From positions 1 to 6,363 of the forward strand of contig CAYQTO010000182.1 of assembly GCA_964420455.1 (NCBI GenBank): a DNA stretch of 6,363 nt, written 5' to 3'. Shown here in pieces: positions 1 through 6,363 of the stretch. The position numbers and the translations under genes are program-made. The notes under the pieces are model-generated. The model made no database searches, had not been told where the DNA came from, and saw nothing but the letters and a program-made list of their open reading frames with translations. Within the stretch, counting starts at the first letter, position 1. Each line of letters opens with the position of its first letter. The DNA comes from CAYQTO01 sp964420455 (GTDB lineage Bacteria > Sumerlaeota > Sumerlaeia > SLMS01).

Positions 1-22
1 GGCCCCGGCAACCTTCAGCTAA

Positions 23-970
23 TCAGACAGAAACCTTGGAATCGACGAGGGTCTCTGCCGCGAGAGCGGGCAGAGCAGTCATGTGCGCCACATACTCGGT
101 CCGCGCCTTCAGCTCGCCCTCGGAAATGGCGAGCAGGCGGTCGAGGCTGAAGTCCTCGACAACGAAGGAGGCCATGCAGGTGCCGACGTGGATCGACCGG
201 ACGAGGTTTTCCTGGTTCACCTCGCCGAGGCGGGCGAGGTAACCGATCATGCCGCCGGCAAAGGTGTCGCCCGCGCCGGTCGGGTCCTTCAACTTGTCGA
301 GCGGGTAGGCCGGGAAGAAGTGGATCCCTTCCTTGCGGAACATGAGGGCGCCGTGCTCGCCCTTCTTGATCACGATGGTGTGGGGCCCAATCCCGAGCAG
401 TTCCTTGCCGCATTCGATGAGGTTGACCTTCTCGCAGTACTGGCGCGCCTCGCCCTCATTCACCAGCAGCACATCCACCCGCTTGAAAACCTCGGTGAGG
501 GTCTGCTTTTCGCCCTCGATCCAGAAGTTCATGGTGTCGAGCGCGACCAGCTTGGGCGACTCCATCTGGTCGAGCACGTCGAGCTGGAGCTTGGGGTGGA
601 TGTTGGCGAGGAAGACGAAGGGGGTTTTGCGCTGCTCGGGGGTGAGCTTGGGCTGGAAATCGGCAAAGACGTTGAGCTCGGTTGTGTTCGTGTGGGCCTG
701 GTTCATGTCGCGCTCGTAGTAACCGGACCAGTGGAAGGTCTTGCCGTCGGCGATTTCCAGACCGGCGAGGTCGATGCCGCGCGACTTGAACTTCTCGATG
801 TGTTCCTGGGCGAAGTCCTTCCCGACGACACCTACCATGGAGACCTCGGTAAAGAACGAGGCGGAGGTGGAGGCGTAGGAACAGGATCCGCCAAGGGCGG
901 CCTGGACCGTCCCGTGGGGGGTTTCGATGGTATCGAGAGCAACGGAGCCCACGACGAGTGCCTGGGGCAT
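23..970 (-). CDS. PfkB/ribokinase-family sugar or nucleoside kinase
   Basis: A complete 315-residue cytosolic kinase of the PfkB (ribokinase) family, which transfers the ATP gamma-phosphate to a hydroxyl of a sugar or nucleoside. The C-terminal family signature DPTGAGDTF lies at residues 229-237, with D235 as the expected catalytic base and the GAGD anion hole beside it. The N-terminal half has the substrate-side glycine pair in ALGGSCSYAS (25-34) and VGVVGKDF (46-53). Further family landmarks are LDTMNFWI (144-151) and NEGEAR (171-176). The length is normal for the family. The ATG at 970 is chosen because AAGGAG (plus-strand 976-981) lies 5 bases upstream and the protein begins directly with the first beta strand (ALVVGSVALD). 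It is the last gene of the minus-strand cluster, 53 bases after the protease stop. There is no signal peptide or membrane segment. The substrate is not recognisable; ribose, fructose-type sugars and nucleosides are all possible. Family assignment is firm, specificity open. Confidence 0.95.
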   Translation of the reverse strand: MPQALVVGSVALDTIETPHGTVQAALGGSCSYASTSASFFTEVSMVGVVGKDFAQEHIEKFKSRGIDLAGLEIADGKTFHWSGYYERDMNQAHTNTTELNVFADFQPKLTPEQRKTPFVFLANIHPKLQLDVLDQMESPKLVALDTMNFWIEGEKQTLTEVFKRVDVLLVNEGEARQYCEKVNLIECGKELLGIGPHTIVIKKGEHGALMFRKEGIHFFPAYPLDKLKDPTGAGDTFAGGMIGYLARLGEVNQENLVRSIHVGTCMASFVVEDFSLDRLLAISEGELKARTEYVAHMTALPALAAETLVDSKVSV

Positions 971-975
971 AACAA

Positions 976-981
976 CTCCTT
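976..981 (-). promoter_or_regulatory. Ribosome binding site of the PfkB kinase
   Basis: The minus strand reads AAGGAG here, followed by five bases and then the ATG at 970. This is a near-perfect Shine-Dalgarno match at good spacing. It decides the start of the kinase and shows the gene is translated independently even if it shares an mRNA with the protease gene upstream. Confidence 0.8.
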
Positions 982-995
982 GAGGGATGAGGATT

Positions 996-1018
996 CCCGG
1001 CTGCAGCTTGCCGCCGGG
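996..1018 (-). other. Possible intercistronic hairpin between protease and kinase genes
   Basis: CCCGGC (996-1001) is complementary to GCCGGG (1013-1018), giving a 6-bp all-GC stem with an 11-base loop in the 53-base gap. On the minus strand it is not followed by a T run; the next bases lead into the kinase ribosome binding site. It therefore does not look like an intrinsic terminator. It could be a processing or stability hairpin, or chance in GC-rich DNA. Confidence 0.25.
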
Positions 1019-1023
1019 GGCGT

Positions 1024-3162
1024 CTAGTTAGCCGGGGGGGCTGGAGGGGTCAAGGGCCCAGACTTGGCGCCGGAAGCTTCGGCGGTGATCAGGGGAGGGA
1101 TCGGCACCTGAAGTCCGTCGCCGATGGCACGGATCAGTTCCGATTCGGCGATCGTGATCTCGCCGTCGTGGGTGACGACGCTCGCGCAGGCGCCAATGAG
1201 CTTTTTCTTGATCGGGGGCGAACTCGCCACGAGTCGATCGAACGAGGCACTGACGGCATCCAGCACGCACTGCTCGCGGGCGAGGAGCGTCTCCGACGCC
1301 CAATCGGGACCGAGGCTTTGCATCCCCGCGGCGAAGGCCTTCTCTGCTGGAAGACGTACCGCATTGCCGGAATGGGCCAGCGCGCTGAGGACAAGCAGGA
1401 CGTCGCCCCGCAATGGCTTGAGCGAGTAGAACTGCGGCCCCCGCGAGGCGAGCTTGCGTTGTCGCGGATCGAGGTATCTGGCCAGAGCCTTCTCGATCAT
1501 GAATTCCGGGAGGGTCGTCTTCTGGTCGGCGGCGATCAGTTGGCGGACCGTGCCGAGGAACATGTGGACATCGTCGAGGCTCATCTGGCGGAGGGGACGG
1601 AGTGAGAGCTCCACAAGGGCGACGCGGCCGCGCGGATCCAGCGTCTCCATCTCCGAGAGGGTTTCGCGGATGGCGTCGTGCAGATGAAGGGGGACGATGC
1701 CCGCGCGGGACGTGAAGCCGGACTGCTGGTAGGCGGTGTCCTGGCGCAGGAGCATGGCGAAGACGATGGCTTGGGCACCGTCGGCGGTGCGGGCACGTTG
1801 ATGCAGAGAAGAGGGGATATCCGCGAGGAGCTTGCGGGCGTAGTCGACCTTGTCGGCGTGGATCCTTCCCGCACCGGCGAGAACCGCCGCCGCCGTCATG
1901 GGGAAGACGGGATTGCCAAAGGAATATCCGGGCGGCTGGGTACCGGGCGCGACAGGAGGCAGGACCATGCCGGGCCCGGGTGTGGGGTGCGGGGCTCCCG
2001 GTGCGCCGGCGGAGGGCGGCGCGAGCACCGGCGCCGGGGCGACCTTGGGACGCTCGCGCCCGGGCTTGGGCGCGCGCTCCTCCGCCCCCTCGTACAGATC
2101 CGCCGTGGGCGCCTTCATCGTTGGAAACACACCATCGAACGAAGGCAGCACCCGCTTGATGCGCTCCGGCAGCGGCGGATGCGTCGACAGCACCCCGCCG
2201 AAGTTCATCAGGCTCCCCACCATCCCATCGGCAAAGAAAAAGTGGCTGACCTCCTCCGCGTGGGAGGCCCGGACGCGGCTCCCAATGTCGAGCCCGCCGA
2301 TTTTCTTGAGCGCGCCTGCGATGCCCTCCGGGTTGCGTGTATACTGCACCGCGGCGGCGTCCGCCAGGTACTCGCGCTGGCGCGATACGGCCGCCTTGAT
2401 CAGCTTGCCGAAGAACACCCCAATATACCCCACGATCAGCAGGACCAGCCCCAGCACCACGAGAGGCCAGGCACCGCCGCGGTCGTCGCTTCGGCTCGAC
2501 GAGCGGCGAGTGCCTCCTCCCGCTCCCGCCCAAAGCAGCGTCTGACCGATCACACCAATCTGAAGGATCCCGTGCAGGACCCCCATCAGCCGGATGTTCA
2601 GCCGCATGTCCCCATTCACGATGTGACTGAATTCATGCGCCACAACGCCCTGGAGTTCATCGCGGGTCAGCATTCGCATGGCCCCCTCGGTGACGACGAC
2701 CGCCGCGTCGGTGGGCTGAAAACCGGCGGCGAAGGCATTGATCGCAAAGGTCCGCCGGATGATGAAAACCGACGGTGGCGGGCACCCCGAGGCGATCGTC
2801 ATCTCGTCGACCACGTTCAGCAGCTTCCGCTCGTCGTGGTCCTTCGTGTCGATGTTGACGGGCGACCCGCCTAGCAGCATGGCCACCACGCTGCCGCCCT
2901 CCCGCAGCGCCCAGATCTTTGTCAGCGTCCCCCCCAGCACCACCGCGATGGTGATCACGCCGACGGTGACAAAAAGCCGCCATCCGAGGGCGAATTGCCG
3001 GACCTCCTCCGTATCGATCGTAAGGAGAAGCGTGGCCACCACCGCCCCCCACACGGCGAGGATGATGATCGCCACCGCCGCCATGAAGAGGAACACGAGG
3101 AGTGACGTGCGCCGGAGGGCCCGTGCCTGACTTTCAAAGAAGTCCATGGTGGTGCCTGCCAT
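1024..3162 (-). CDS. M48 family (HtpX-like) membrane zinc metalloprotease with long C-terminal extension
   Basis: A 712-residue integral membrane endopeptidase of family M48. The zinc motif HEFSH lies at residues 176-180 (H176, E177, H180). The expected third ligand is E264 in REYLADAAAVQYTRNPEG (263-280), and THPPLPERI (327-335) is the usual M48 C-terminal landmark. Hydrophobic segments lie near 20-48, 62-83, 188-212 and 232-256, so the catalytic site probably faces the cytoplasm as in HtpX. A Pro/Ala/Gly-rich linker (about 364-412) leads to a 300-residue soluble region ending in an acidic helical segment (VVTHDGEITIAESE, 662-675) that resembles TerB-like domains. HtpX itself is only about 290 residues; M48 proteins with such an extension are known but their role is not. 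HtpX relatives degrade damaged membrane proteins; that role here is inference. The ATG at 3162 has AGGAG six bases upstream. A start at M6 (MDFFESQ) is possible but lacks a ribosome binding site. It lies 45 bases after the glycosyltransferase gene. Confidence 0.95.
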   Translation of the reverse strand: MAGTTMDFFESQARALRRTSLLVFLFMAAVAIIILAVWGAVVATLLLTIDTEEVRQFALGWRLFVTVGVITIAVVLGGTLTKIWALREGGSVVAMLLGGSPVNIDTKDHDERKLLNVVDEMTIASGCPPPSVFIIRRTFAINAFAAGFQPTDAAVVVTEGAMRMLTRDELQGVVAHEFSHIVNGDMRLNIRLMGVLHGILQIGVIGQTLLWAGAGGGTRRSSSRSDDRGGAWPLVVLGLVLLIVGYIGVFFGKLIKAAVSRQREYLADAAAVQYTRNPEGIAGALKKIGGLDIGSRVRASHAEEVSHFFFADGMVGSLMNFGGVLSTHPPLPERIKRVLPSFDGVFPTMKAPTADLYEGAEERAPKPGRERPKVAPAPVLAPPSAGAPGAPHPTPGPGMVLPPVAPGTQPPGYSFGNPVFPMTAAAVLAGAGRIHADKVDYARKLLADIPSSLHQRARTADGAQAIVFAMLLRQDTAYQQSGFTSRAGIVPLHLHDAIRETLSEMETLDPRGRVALVELSLRPLRQMSLDDVHMFLGTVRQLIAADQKTTLPEFMIEKALARYLDPRQRKLASRGPQFYSLKPLRGDVLLVLSALAHSGNAVRLPAEKAFAAGMQSLGPDWASETLLAREQCVLDAVSASFDRLVASSPPIKKKLIGACASVVTHDGEITIAESELIRAIGDGLQVPIPPLITAEASGAKSGPLTPPAPPAN

Positions 3163-3168
3163 GCCGTG

Positions 3169-3173
3169 CTCCT
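3169..3173 (-). promoter_or_regulatory. Ribosome binding site of the M48 protease
   Basis: The minus strand reads AGGAG, six bases before the ATG at 3162. It favours this start over the in-frame ATG five codons later, which is preceded only by a GGCACCACC run. Confidence 0.75.
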
Positions 3174-3207
3174 GTTCACCAGTTCAGGATGTACCAGCCA
3201 CTCACCC

Positions 3208-4971
3208 CTACCAGCCGCGCGGGATGGGATTCACGCGAAATTGTTCCCGGGCGGATTCAGCGAACTCCCGCGCCGCCGTGGCGGGCAACGGTTCATACCT
3301 GATGGACATGAAAGGATGTGCCGGCCGGCGGGGGGCAAGGTCGGCACGCTGCAAGAAGTAGGCATAGAGCGGCGGGGCGAGGCCGTCGGTCACGACACCA
3401 ACGCGGTATTGCTCCAGGAAGCCTTCGTACTGGGCCAGTTGGTCAGCGATGAAGACCGCCTGGGGGATGTCGCGAAAGTCGTTCAGTTCCTCGCCGGCGA
3501 GTGTGATGATCAGCAGGAAATCGGGCCGGACCGCCGCGACATGGGCTGGGTGCATCTTGCCCTCAAAGGCGGGAGTGCCTTCCGGGCGCCGAAGGAAGAT
3601 TCCCTCCCGCGCCGTCGTTTCATCGTTCAGTCCAAAGCCATCGAGGATCGATGCCTCCGAGTAGTAGCCCGGCGCACCGACGAGATCCGTATAGACGAGG
3701 TCACCGGAACGGGTGACCGCGCCAATCATCCGGGATGCCCGGACGAAGCGAGCCGTATAGACATCGTAGTGCACGGCGATGTCCGCATAATCGGTCCTCC
3801 AGGGTGTCCACCACGCGTAAAGAGGCGTCATGAGAAACACGGCGAGGGCACTCGCCCCCAAGCCCGCAATGGCCCAGCGCCCCTTCGCCAATGATCCCAT
3901 CCGAACGAAAAAGGCAACCAGCGCCATCAGATAGACAAAGGTCACCGGCAGGGTGAAACGCCCGAACGGCATCCAATCCCATGGTAGTCGGAAACAGTAG
4001 AACCCGAAGAGGACCCCCGGCAGGACCATGAAGACCATCGTCCAGTTCCGCCGCCACGCGTCGTACCCCAACTGACCCAGCACCGCGGGAACGGACCACC
4101 ACCAGCCAAGTTGGACGAACAGATGGAAGTGCGCCGGAAGTGTATAGCGCCAGATAACCAGATCCTCGCGGCCCTGCACCTTCGCGTACCAGGTGTTCGG
4201 CAGCAGCGAGCCGTAGTACCAGTAGCGCCAACCATGATACGCCATGTAGAGGGTGGAAAAGATCCCCCAGAGGACTAGCAGCCGCCGCCAGTCCCTTCCC
4301 TCAAGCCACCAGTGGGCACCAAGCGCCAGATTCATCGCCATCGTCAGGAAAATTGCATCGAACCGAAGGAAGGGAAGGAGAAACGTTACAAGGAAGAGGA
4401 AGAGACGTGGCGCGCCCCATCGTGAATACAGGACCGCCCAAACCCCCACGATGAGGATAACCCCAATCGTCTCCATCCCCCCGACCGCGTAAAAGACGAA
4501 CGGCGTGTAGCTCGCGACGGCGAAGGCCAGTACCCCCGCGAAGACCGCATGGGAAGCCGCTGAAGGCTCGCAGGACGGAATGGGCAGTCGCGCCGCCAGT
4601 GCGGCAAGAACCACGAGCCCCACCAGCGCCCCGGCACCAAGAAGCTTCACCGCCACCGTCATGTCCGCTTCGACTCCCATGAGCAGGTGCAGCACGCCTG
4701 CCACCAGCGCCCAGCCGAAGTTCGTATACCCCTCGACGCGTTCGCCCGGATTGAAGACGAGTCCCTCCCCCGCCGCGAACATCCGCCCGTAACGCATTGA
4801 AATGAACGAGTCGTCGATCCAAAACCCCCAGAACAGCCCCAGTTGCCAGAACACCATCGACGCGGCCACGATGGCGCCGATCAAGCGGATGGCTCCCACG
4901 CCTTGCCCATGGACCGTCTCCGGGGCCCGAGGAGGATTCGCCATTTGTCCGTCTGTTGCAGGTGTCATCAC
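3208..4971 (-). CDS. GT-C fold membrane glycosyltransferase (AftB-like / GT39-like)
   Basis: A 587-residue multi-pass membrane protein, probably transferring a sugar from a polyprenyl-phosphate donor to an envelope acceptor on the outer face of the cytoplasmic membrane. The first hydrophobic segment (27-50) is followed by an aspartate pair, WIDDSFISMRYGRMFAAGEG (51-70), as in GT-C enzymes, where the acidic pair in the first periplasmic loop is catalytic. Then comes VFNPGERVEGYTNFGW (72-87), typical of the family that includes mycobacterial arabinofuranosyltransferase AftB. GSLLPNTWYAK (254-264) and DGFGLND (444-450) are further family landmarks. About ten to eleven hydrophobic segments end near residue 385, leaving a C-terminal soluble region of about 200 residues. 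The start is GTG 4971 or the adjacent ATG 4968, preceded by GAGTGAGG on the minus strand; the initiating codon of the two is uncertain. It is the first gene of the minus-strand cluster. The sugar and acceptor are unknown, and arabinose should not be assumed. Confidence 0.85.
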   Translation of the reverse strand: MMTPATDGQMANPPRAPETVHGQGVGAIRLIGAIVAASMVFWQLGLFWGFWIDDSFISMRYGRMFAAGEGLVFNPGERVEGYTNFGWALVAGVLHLLMGVEADMTVAVKLLGAGALVGLVVLAALAARLPIPSCEPSAASHAVFAGVLAFAVASYTPFVFYAVGGMETIGVILIVGVWAVLYSRWGAPRLFLFLVTFLLPFLRFDAIFLTMAMNLALGAHWWLEGRDWRRLLVLWGIFSTLYMAYHGWRYWYYGSLLPNTWYAKVQGREDLVIWRYTLPAHFHLFVQLGWWWSVPAVLGQLGYDAWRRNWTMVFMVLPGVLFGFYCFRLPWDWMPFGRFTLPVTFVYLMALVAFFVRMGSLAKGRWAIAGLGASALAVFLMTPLYAWWTPWRTDYADIAVHYDVYTARFVRASRMIGAVTRSGDLVYTDLVGAPGYYSEASILDGFGLNDETTAREGIFLRRPEGTPAFEGKMHPAHVAAVRPDFLLIITLAGEELNDFRDIPQAVFIADQLAQYEGFLEQYRVGVVTDGLAPPLYAYFLQRADLAPRRPAHPFMSIRYEPLPATAAREFAESAREQFRVNPIPRGW

Positions 4972-5118
4972 GCCTCACTCGATGCGGAAAAGTGCGACCC
5001 GGCCGGCGGGGGGCACAAGCGCGGATCGGAACTGGGCTTGTCGGACATCTCGGGATGCTCCAATACTTCCGAGCGTTTGGTCGGCAGATGACGTTCCCCC
5101 AGGATTGAGTCGATTCCC
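4972..5118. promoter_or_regulatory. Divergent intergenic region between glycosyltransferase and secreted-protein genes
   Basis: This 147-base gap separates two divergent starts, so promoters for both directions should lie here or just inside the flanking genes. It contains a GC-rich imperfect hairpin (4992-5016; outer GTGC/GCAC, inner CCCG/CGGG) that would fall in the leader of the glycosyltransferase mRNA, about 20 bases before its start. No clear minus-strand promoter was seen. The in-frame TGA at 5089-5091 limits how far the plus-strand gene could extend upstream. Confidence 0.5.
5038..5067 (+). promoter_or_regulatory. Weak candidate sigma70-like promoter for the secreted-protein gene
   Basis: TTGTCG (5038-5043) and AATACT (5062-5067) are separated by 18 bases. 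Each matches the sigma70 consensus at four of six positions. A transcript would begin near 5074, giving a leader of about 45 bases before the GTG at 5119. Matches this weak are common by chance. Confidence 0.2.
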
Positions 5119-6363
5119 GTGTTTCCCAAGCCCTCCCTGACACTCCTCCTGCGCGGCGCGCTCCTGCTCCTTGCCGTCTGCCTGGTGATGGGTTCTAGGG
5201 CGTGGGCCGGAACACCCGTGGCCCCAGTCGTCACCTTCCCCCGTAGTGGGGACCCCATCCCGTTCGTCGACCTTACGATCGCCTGGGATCCGCCGGCTTC
5301 GGGCCCCGCGCCGGTTTCCTATAACATCTACCTCGCTCCGCAGGGCGTCGACCTGGCGGATACCAGCCCGGTCGGCACCGTCCCCGCCGCCCTGACCGAG
5401 TTCACCGTGCCTTTCCCACTCGAGAACGACACCCAGGTTGCCATCGACGTCCAGAGCGTTGCCGAGGGCGGGGCCGCCTCGCCGCTGATTCCCGTCTTCT
5501 ACTCCACAAGGCCGACCCTCGATCCCGTGCGCTGGCATACCTTCGTCCTTGAGGAAACGCAGGACGGCCCGACCCGACGACTGCGCTACGCGGTGCGGCT
5601 TGCACATAATCCGGACGAGGCGGGCTTCGGCGTCATCACGCTCGCCTTCAACTGGGATCCAGCACGCCTGGCCAACGTCGTTCCCCAGAATCCCCCCCCG
5701 GGCTTCGAGCCGGATGTTGGCTACTCCTTCAACTTTTCAAGCCTCGACGCCACCACCCAACGTGCGCAGGTCCTCACCTTTCGTCCCCCATCCAACCCCG
5801 AGGGGTACCTCTTCCTGGTTGATGCGGAGGTGATCGGCGATACCGGCGTCTATACGCCGCCGGCGCTGACACTCGAAGCGGACTTCGATAATTTCACCGA
5901 ACCGGTGCTGTCGCTCAACCAGGGGGTCCGTGTGGAATCAGTGGGGGTGGACGGTCCGCCGCCGCCCGTTCCCGTCTCTCCCGCCGATGGTGCCCCGGGC
6001 CTTGCCACGACCCCAACGATCACATGGACGCCGATCCTCGAACAGGAGGCCGGCTTCGAGCTGTATCTCTGGCCGACGGGCACCCCGCGGCCGGCATCGC
6101 CCGTGGCCTCCGGCGCCTTCACTGATTTCCTTCCGGCCGACGGCAACCTCCAGTACGAGATCGCCCCCGGCATGCTCGATCCCGACACGGCTTACAACTG
6201 GCAGGTCGTCGGCACATCCAGCCGCTACGTCCCCCAACCATCTACCGTCTTCAGCTTCAGCACGGGCGAGGCGCCTCCCCCGACACCAACGCCGAGCCCG
6301 ACCAGCACCCCGACTCCGACTCCGTCGCCGTCGCCCACGGCAAGCCCGTCTCCGACGCCGAGC
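5119..6363 (+). CDS. Secreted multidomain beta-sandwich protein, 3' end beyond the window
   Basis: An open frame of 415 codons with no stop before the window end. The frame is closed upstream by TGA at 5089-5091, and GTG 5119 is the first usual start codon; AGGA (5101-5104) and GAG (5107-5109) are weak ribosome-binding candidates. The start is supported by a textbook Sec signal peptide: basic K4 and R12, the hydrophobic run LLLLAVCLVMG (15-25), and a likely cleavage after SRAWA (A-W-A, 28-30). The mature part seems to have three beta-rich units: a fibronectin-III-like region (about 34-130, with LTIAWDPP and VSYNIYLAP); a middle region (about 135-275) whose ITLAFNWDPARL recalls cohesin-like or carbohydrate-binding folds; and a second FN3/Ig-like region (about 283-382, with PADGAPGLATTPTITWTP and TAYNWQVVG). 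A Pro/Thr/Ser tract follows from residue 385. The protein is probably exported or surface-attached. No catalytic motif is visible, so the function is unknown. It is transcribed away from the glycosyltransferase gene. Confidence 0.85.
   Translation, partial: MFPKPSLTLLLRGALLLLAVCLVMGSRAWAGTPVAPVVTFPRSGDPIPFVDLTIAWDPPASGPAPVSYNIYLAPQGVDLADTSPVGTVPAALTEFTVPFPLENDTQVAIDVQSVAEGGAASPLIPVFYSTRPTLDPVRWHTFVLEETQDGPTRRLRYAVRLAHNPDEAGFGVITLAFNWDPARLANVVPQNPPPGFEPDVGYSFNFSSLDATTQRAQVLTFRPPSNPEGYLFLVDAEVIGDTGVYTPPALTLEADFDNFTEPVLSLNQGVRVESVGVDGPPPPVPVSPADGAPGLATTPTITWTPILEQEAGFELYLWPTGTPRPASPVASGAFTDFLPADGNLQYEIAPGMLDPDTAYNWQVVGTSSRYVPQPSTVFSFSTGEAPPPTPTPSPTSTPTPTPSPSPTASPSPTPS
6280..6363 (+). repeat. Pro-Thr/Ser low-complexity coding repeat (linker)
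   Basis: The codons alternate Pro with Thr or Ser (for example TPTPSPTSTPTPTPSPSP), built on a degenerate six-base CCGACN/CCGTCN unit that runs to the window edge. Such tracts act as extended, often O-glycosylated, linkers between extracellular domains. The synonymous variety (CCG, CCA, CCC; ACA, ACG, ACC, ACT) suggests the peptide pattern is kept rather than a recent DNA expansion. Confidence 0.8.

Noticed and set aside
996..1018. Intrinsic terminator between the protease and kinase genes
   Set aside because: The 6-bp GC stem is not followed by a T run on the minus strand and leads straight into the kinase ribosome binding site.
83..1027. A 314-codon plus-strand open frame antisense to the PfkB kinase
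   Set aside because: It covers almost all of a gene with an intact kinase signature on the other strand, is rich in G, A, V, E and L, and shows no family motif. It is a GC-driven antisense shadow.
1028..2533. A 501-codon minus-strand frame inside the M48 gene, and a 398-codon plus-strand frame at 1678-2874
   Set aside because: Both are very rich in Arg, Gly, Pro and Ala and have no recognisable motif. The M48 frame holds the zinc motif, the third ligand and the conserved landmarks, so these are shadows.
4975..5607. A 210-codon minus-strand frame spanning the divergent gap and the start of the secreted-protein gene
   Set aside because: It would run into the glycosyltransferase start as an upstream cistron, but it is low-complexity and motif-free. 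The opposite strand has a signal peptide and FN3-like motifs over most of its length.
6280..6363. CRISPR-like or tandem DNA repeat
   Set aside because: The short CCGACN-type unit stays in frame, varies at synonymous positions and codes for a Pro-Thr/Ser linker. There are no spacers.

Overview
The window is a dense, high-GC bacterial stretch. The long antisense open frames and the GC-ending codons are typical of such DNA. It carries four protein genes and no visible RNA gene, insertion sequence or CRISPR array. The taxon cannot be fixed from the sequence. A GT-C sugar transferase of the AftB-like type, a long-form M48 membrane protease and a secreted protein with a Pro/Thr/Ser-rich tail would suit an uncultured, environmental, high-GC bacterium, but this is only an impression.

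Layout: three genes lie on the minus strand and are probably co-transcribed from right to left. They are a multi-pass GT-C type glycosyltransferase (4971 to 3208), an M48 (HtpX-like) zinc metalloprotease with a large C-terminal extension (3162 to 1024), and a PfkB-family sugar or nucleoside kinase (970 to 23). The gaps are 45 and 53 bases, and the second and third genes each have a good Shine-Dalgarno sequence. Diverging from them, across a 147-base intergenic region, is a fourth gene on the plus strand. It starts at a GTG at 5119 and is still open at the window end. It encodes a signal-peptide-bearing, beta-sandwich-rich extracellular protein whose last visible residues form a Pro-Thr-Ser tract.

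How they fit together: the glycosyltransferase and the protease both act at the cytoplasmic membrane, and the divergent gene product is exported, so the neighbourhood leans towards the cell envelope. The cytosolic PfkB kinase does not fit this theme in an obvious way. No pathway can be assigned to the trio from sequence alone, and I see no convincing new system. The points most worth a second look are the M48 C-terminal extension, the truncated secreted protein and the odd gene trio.
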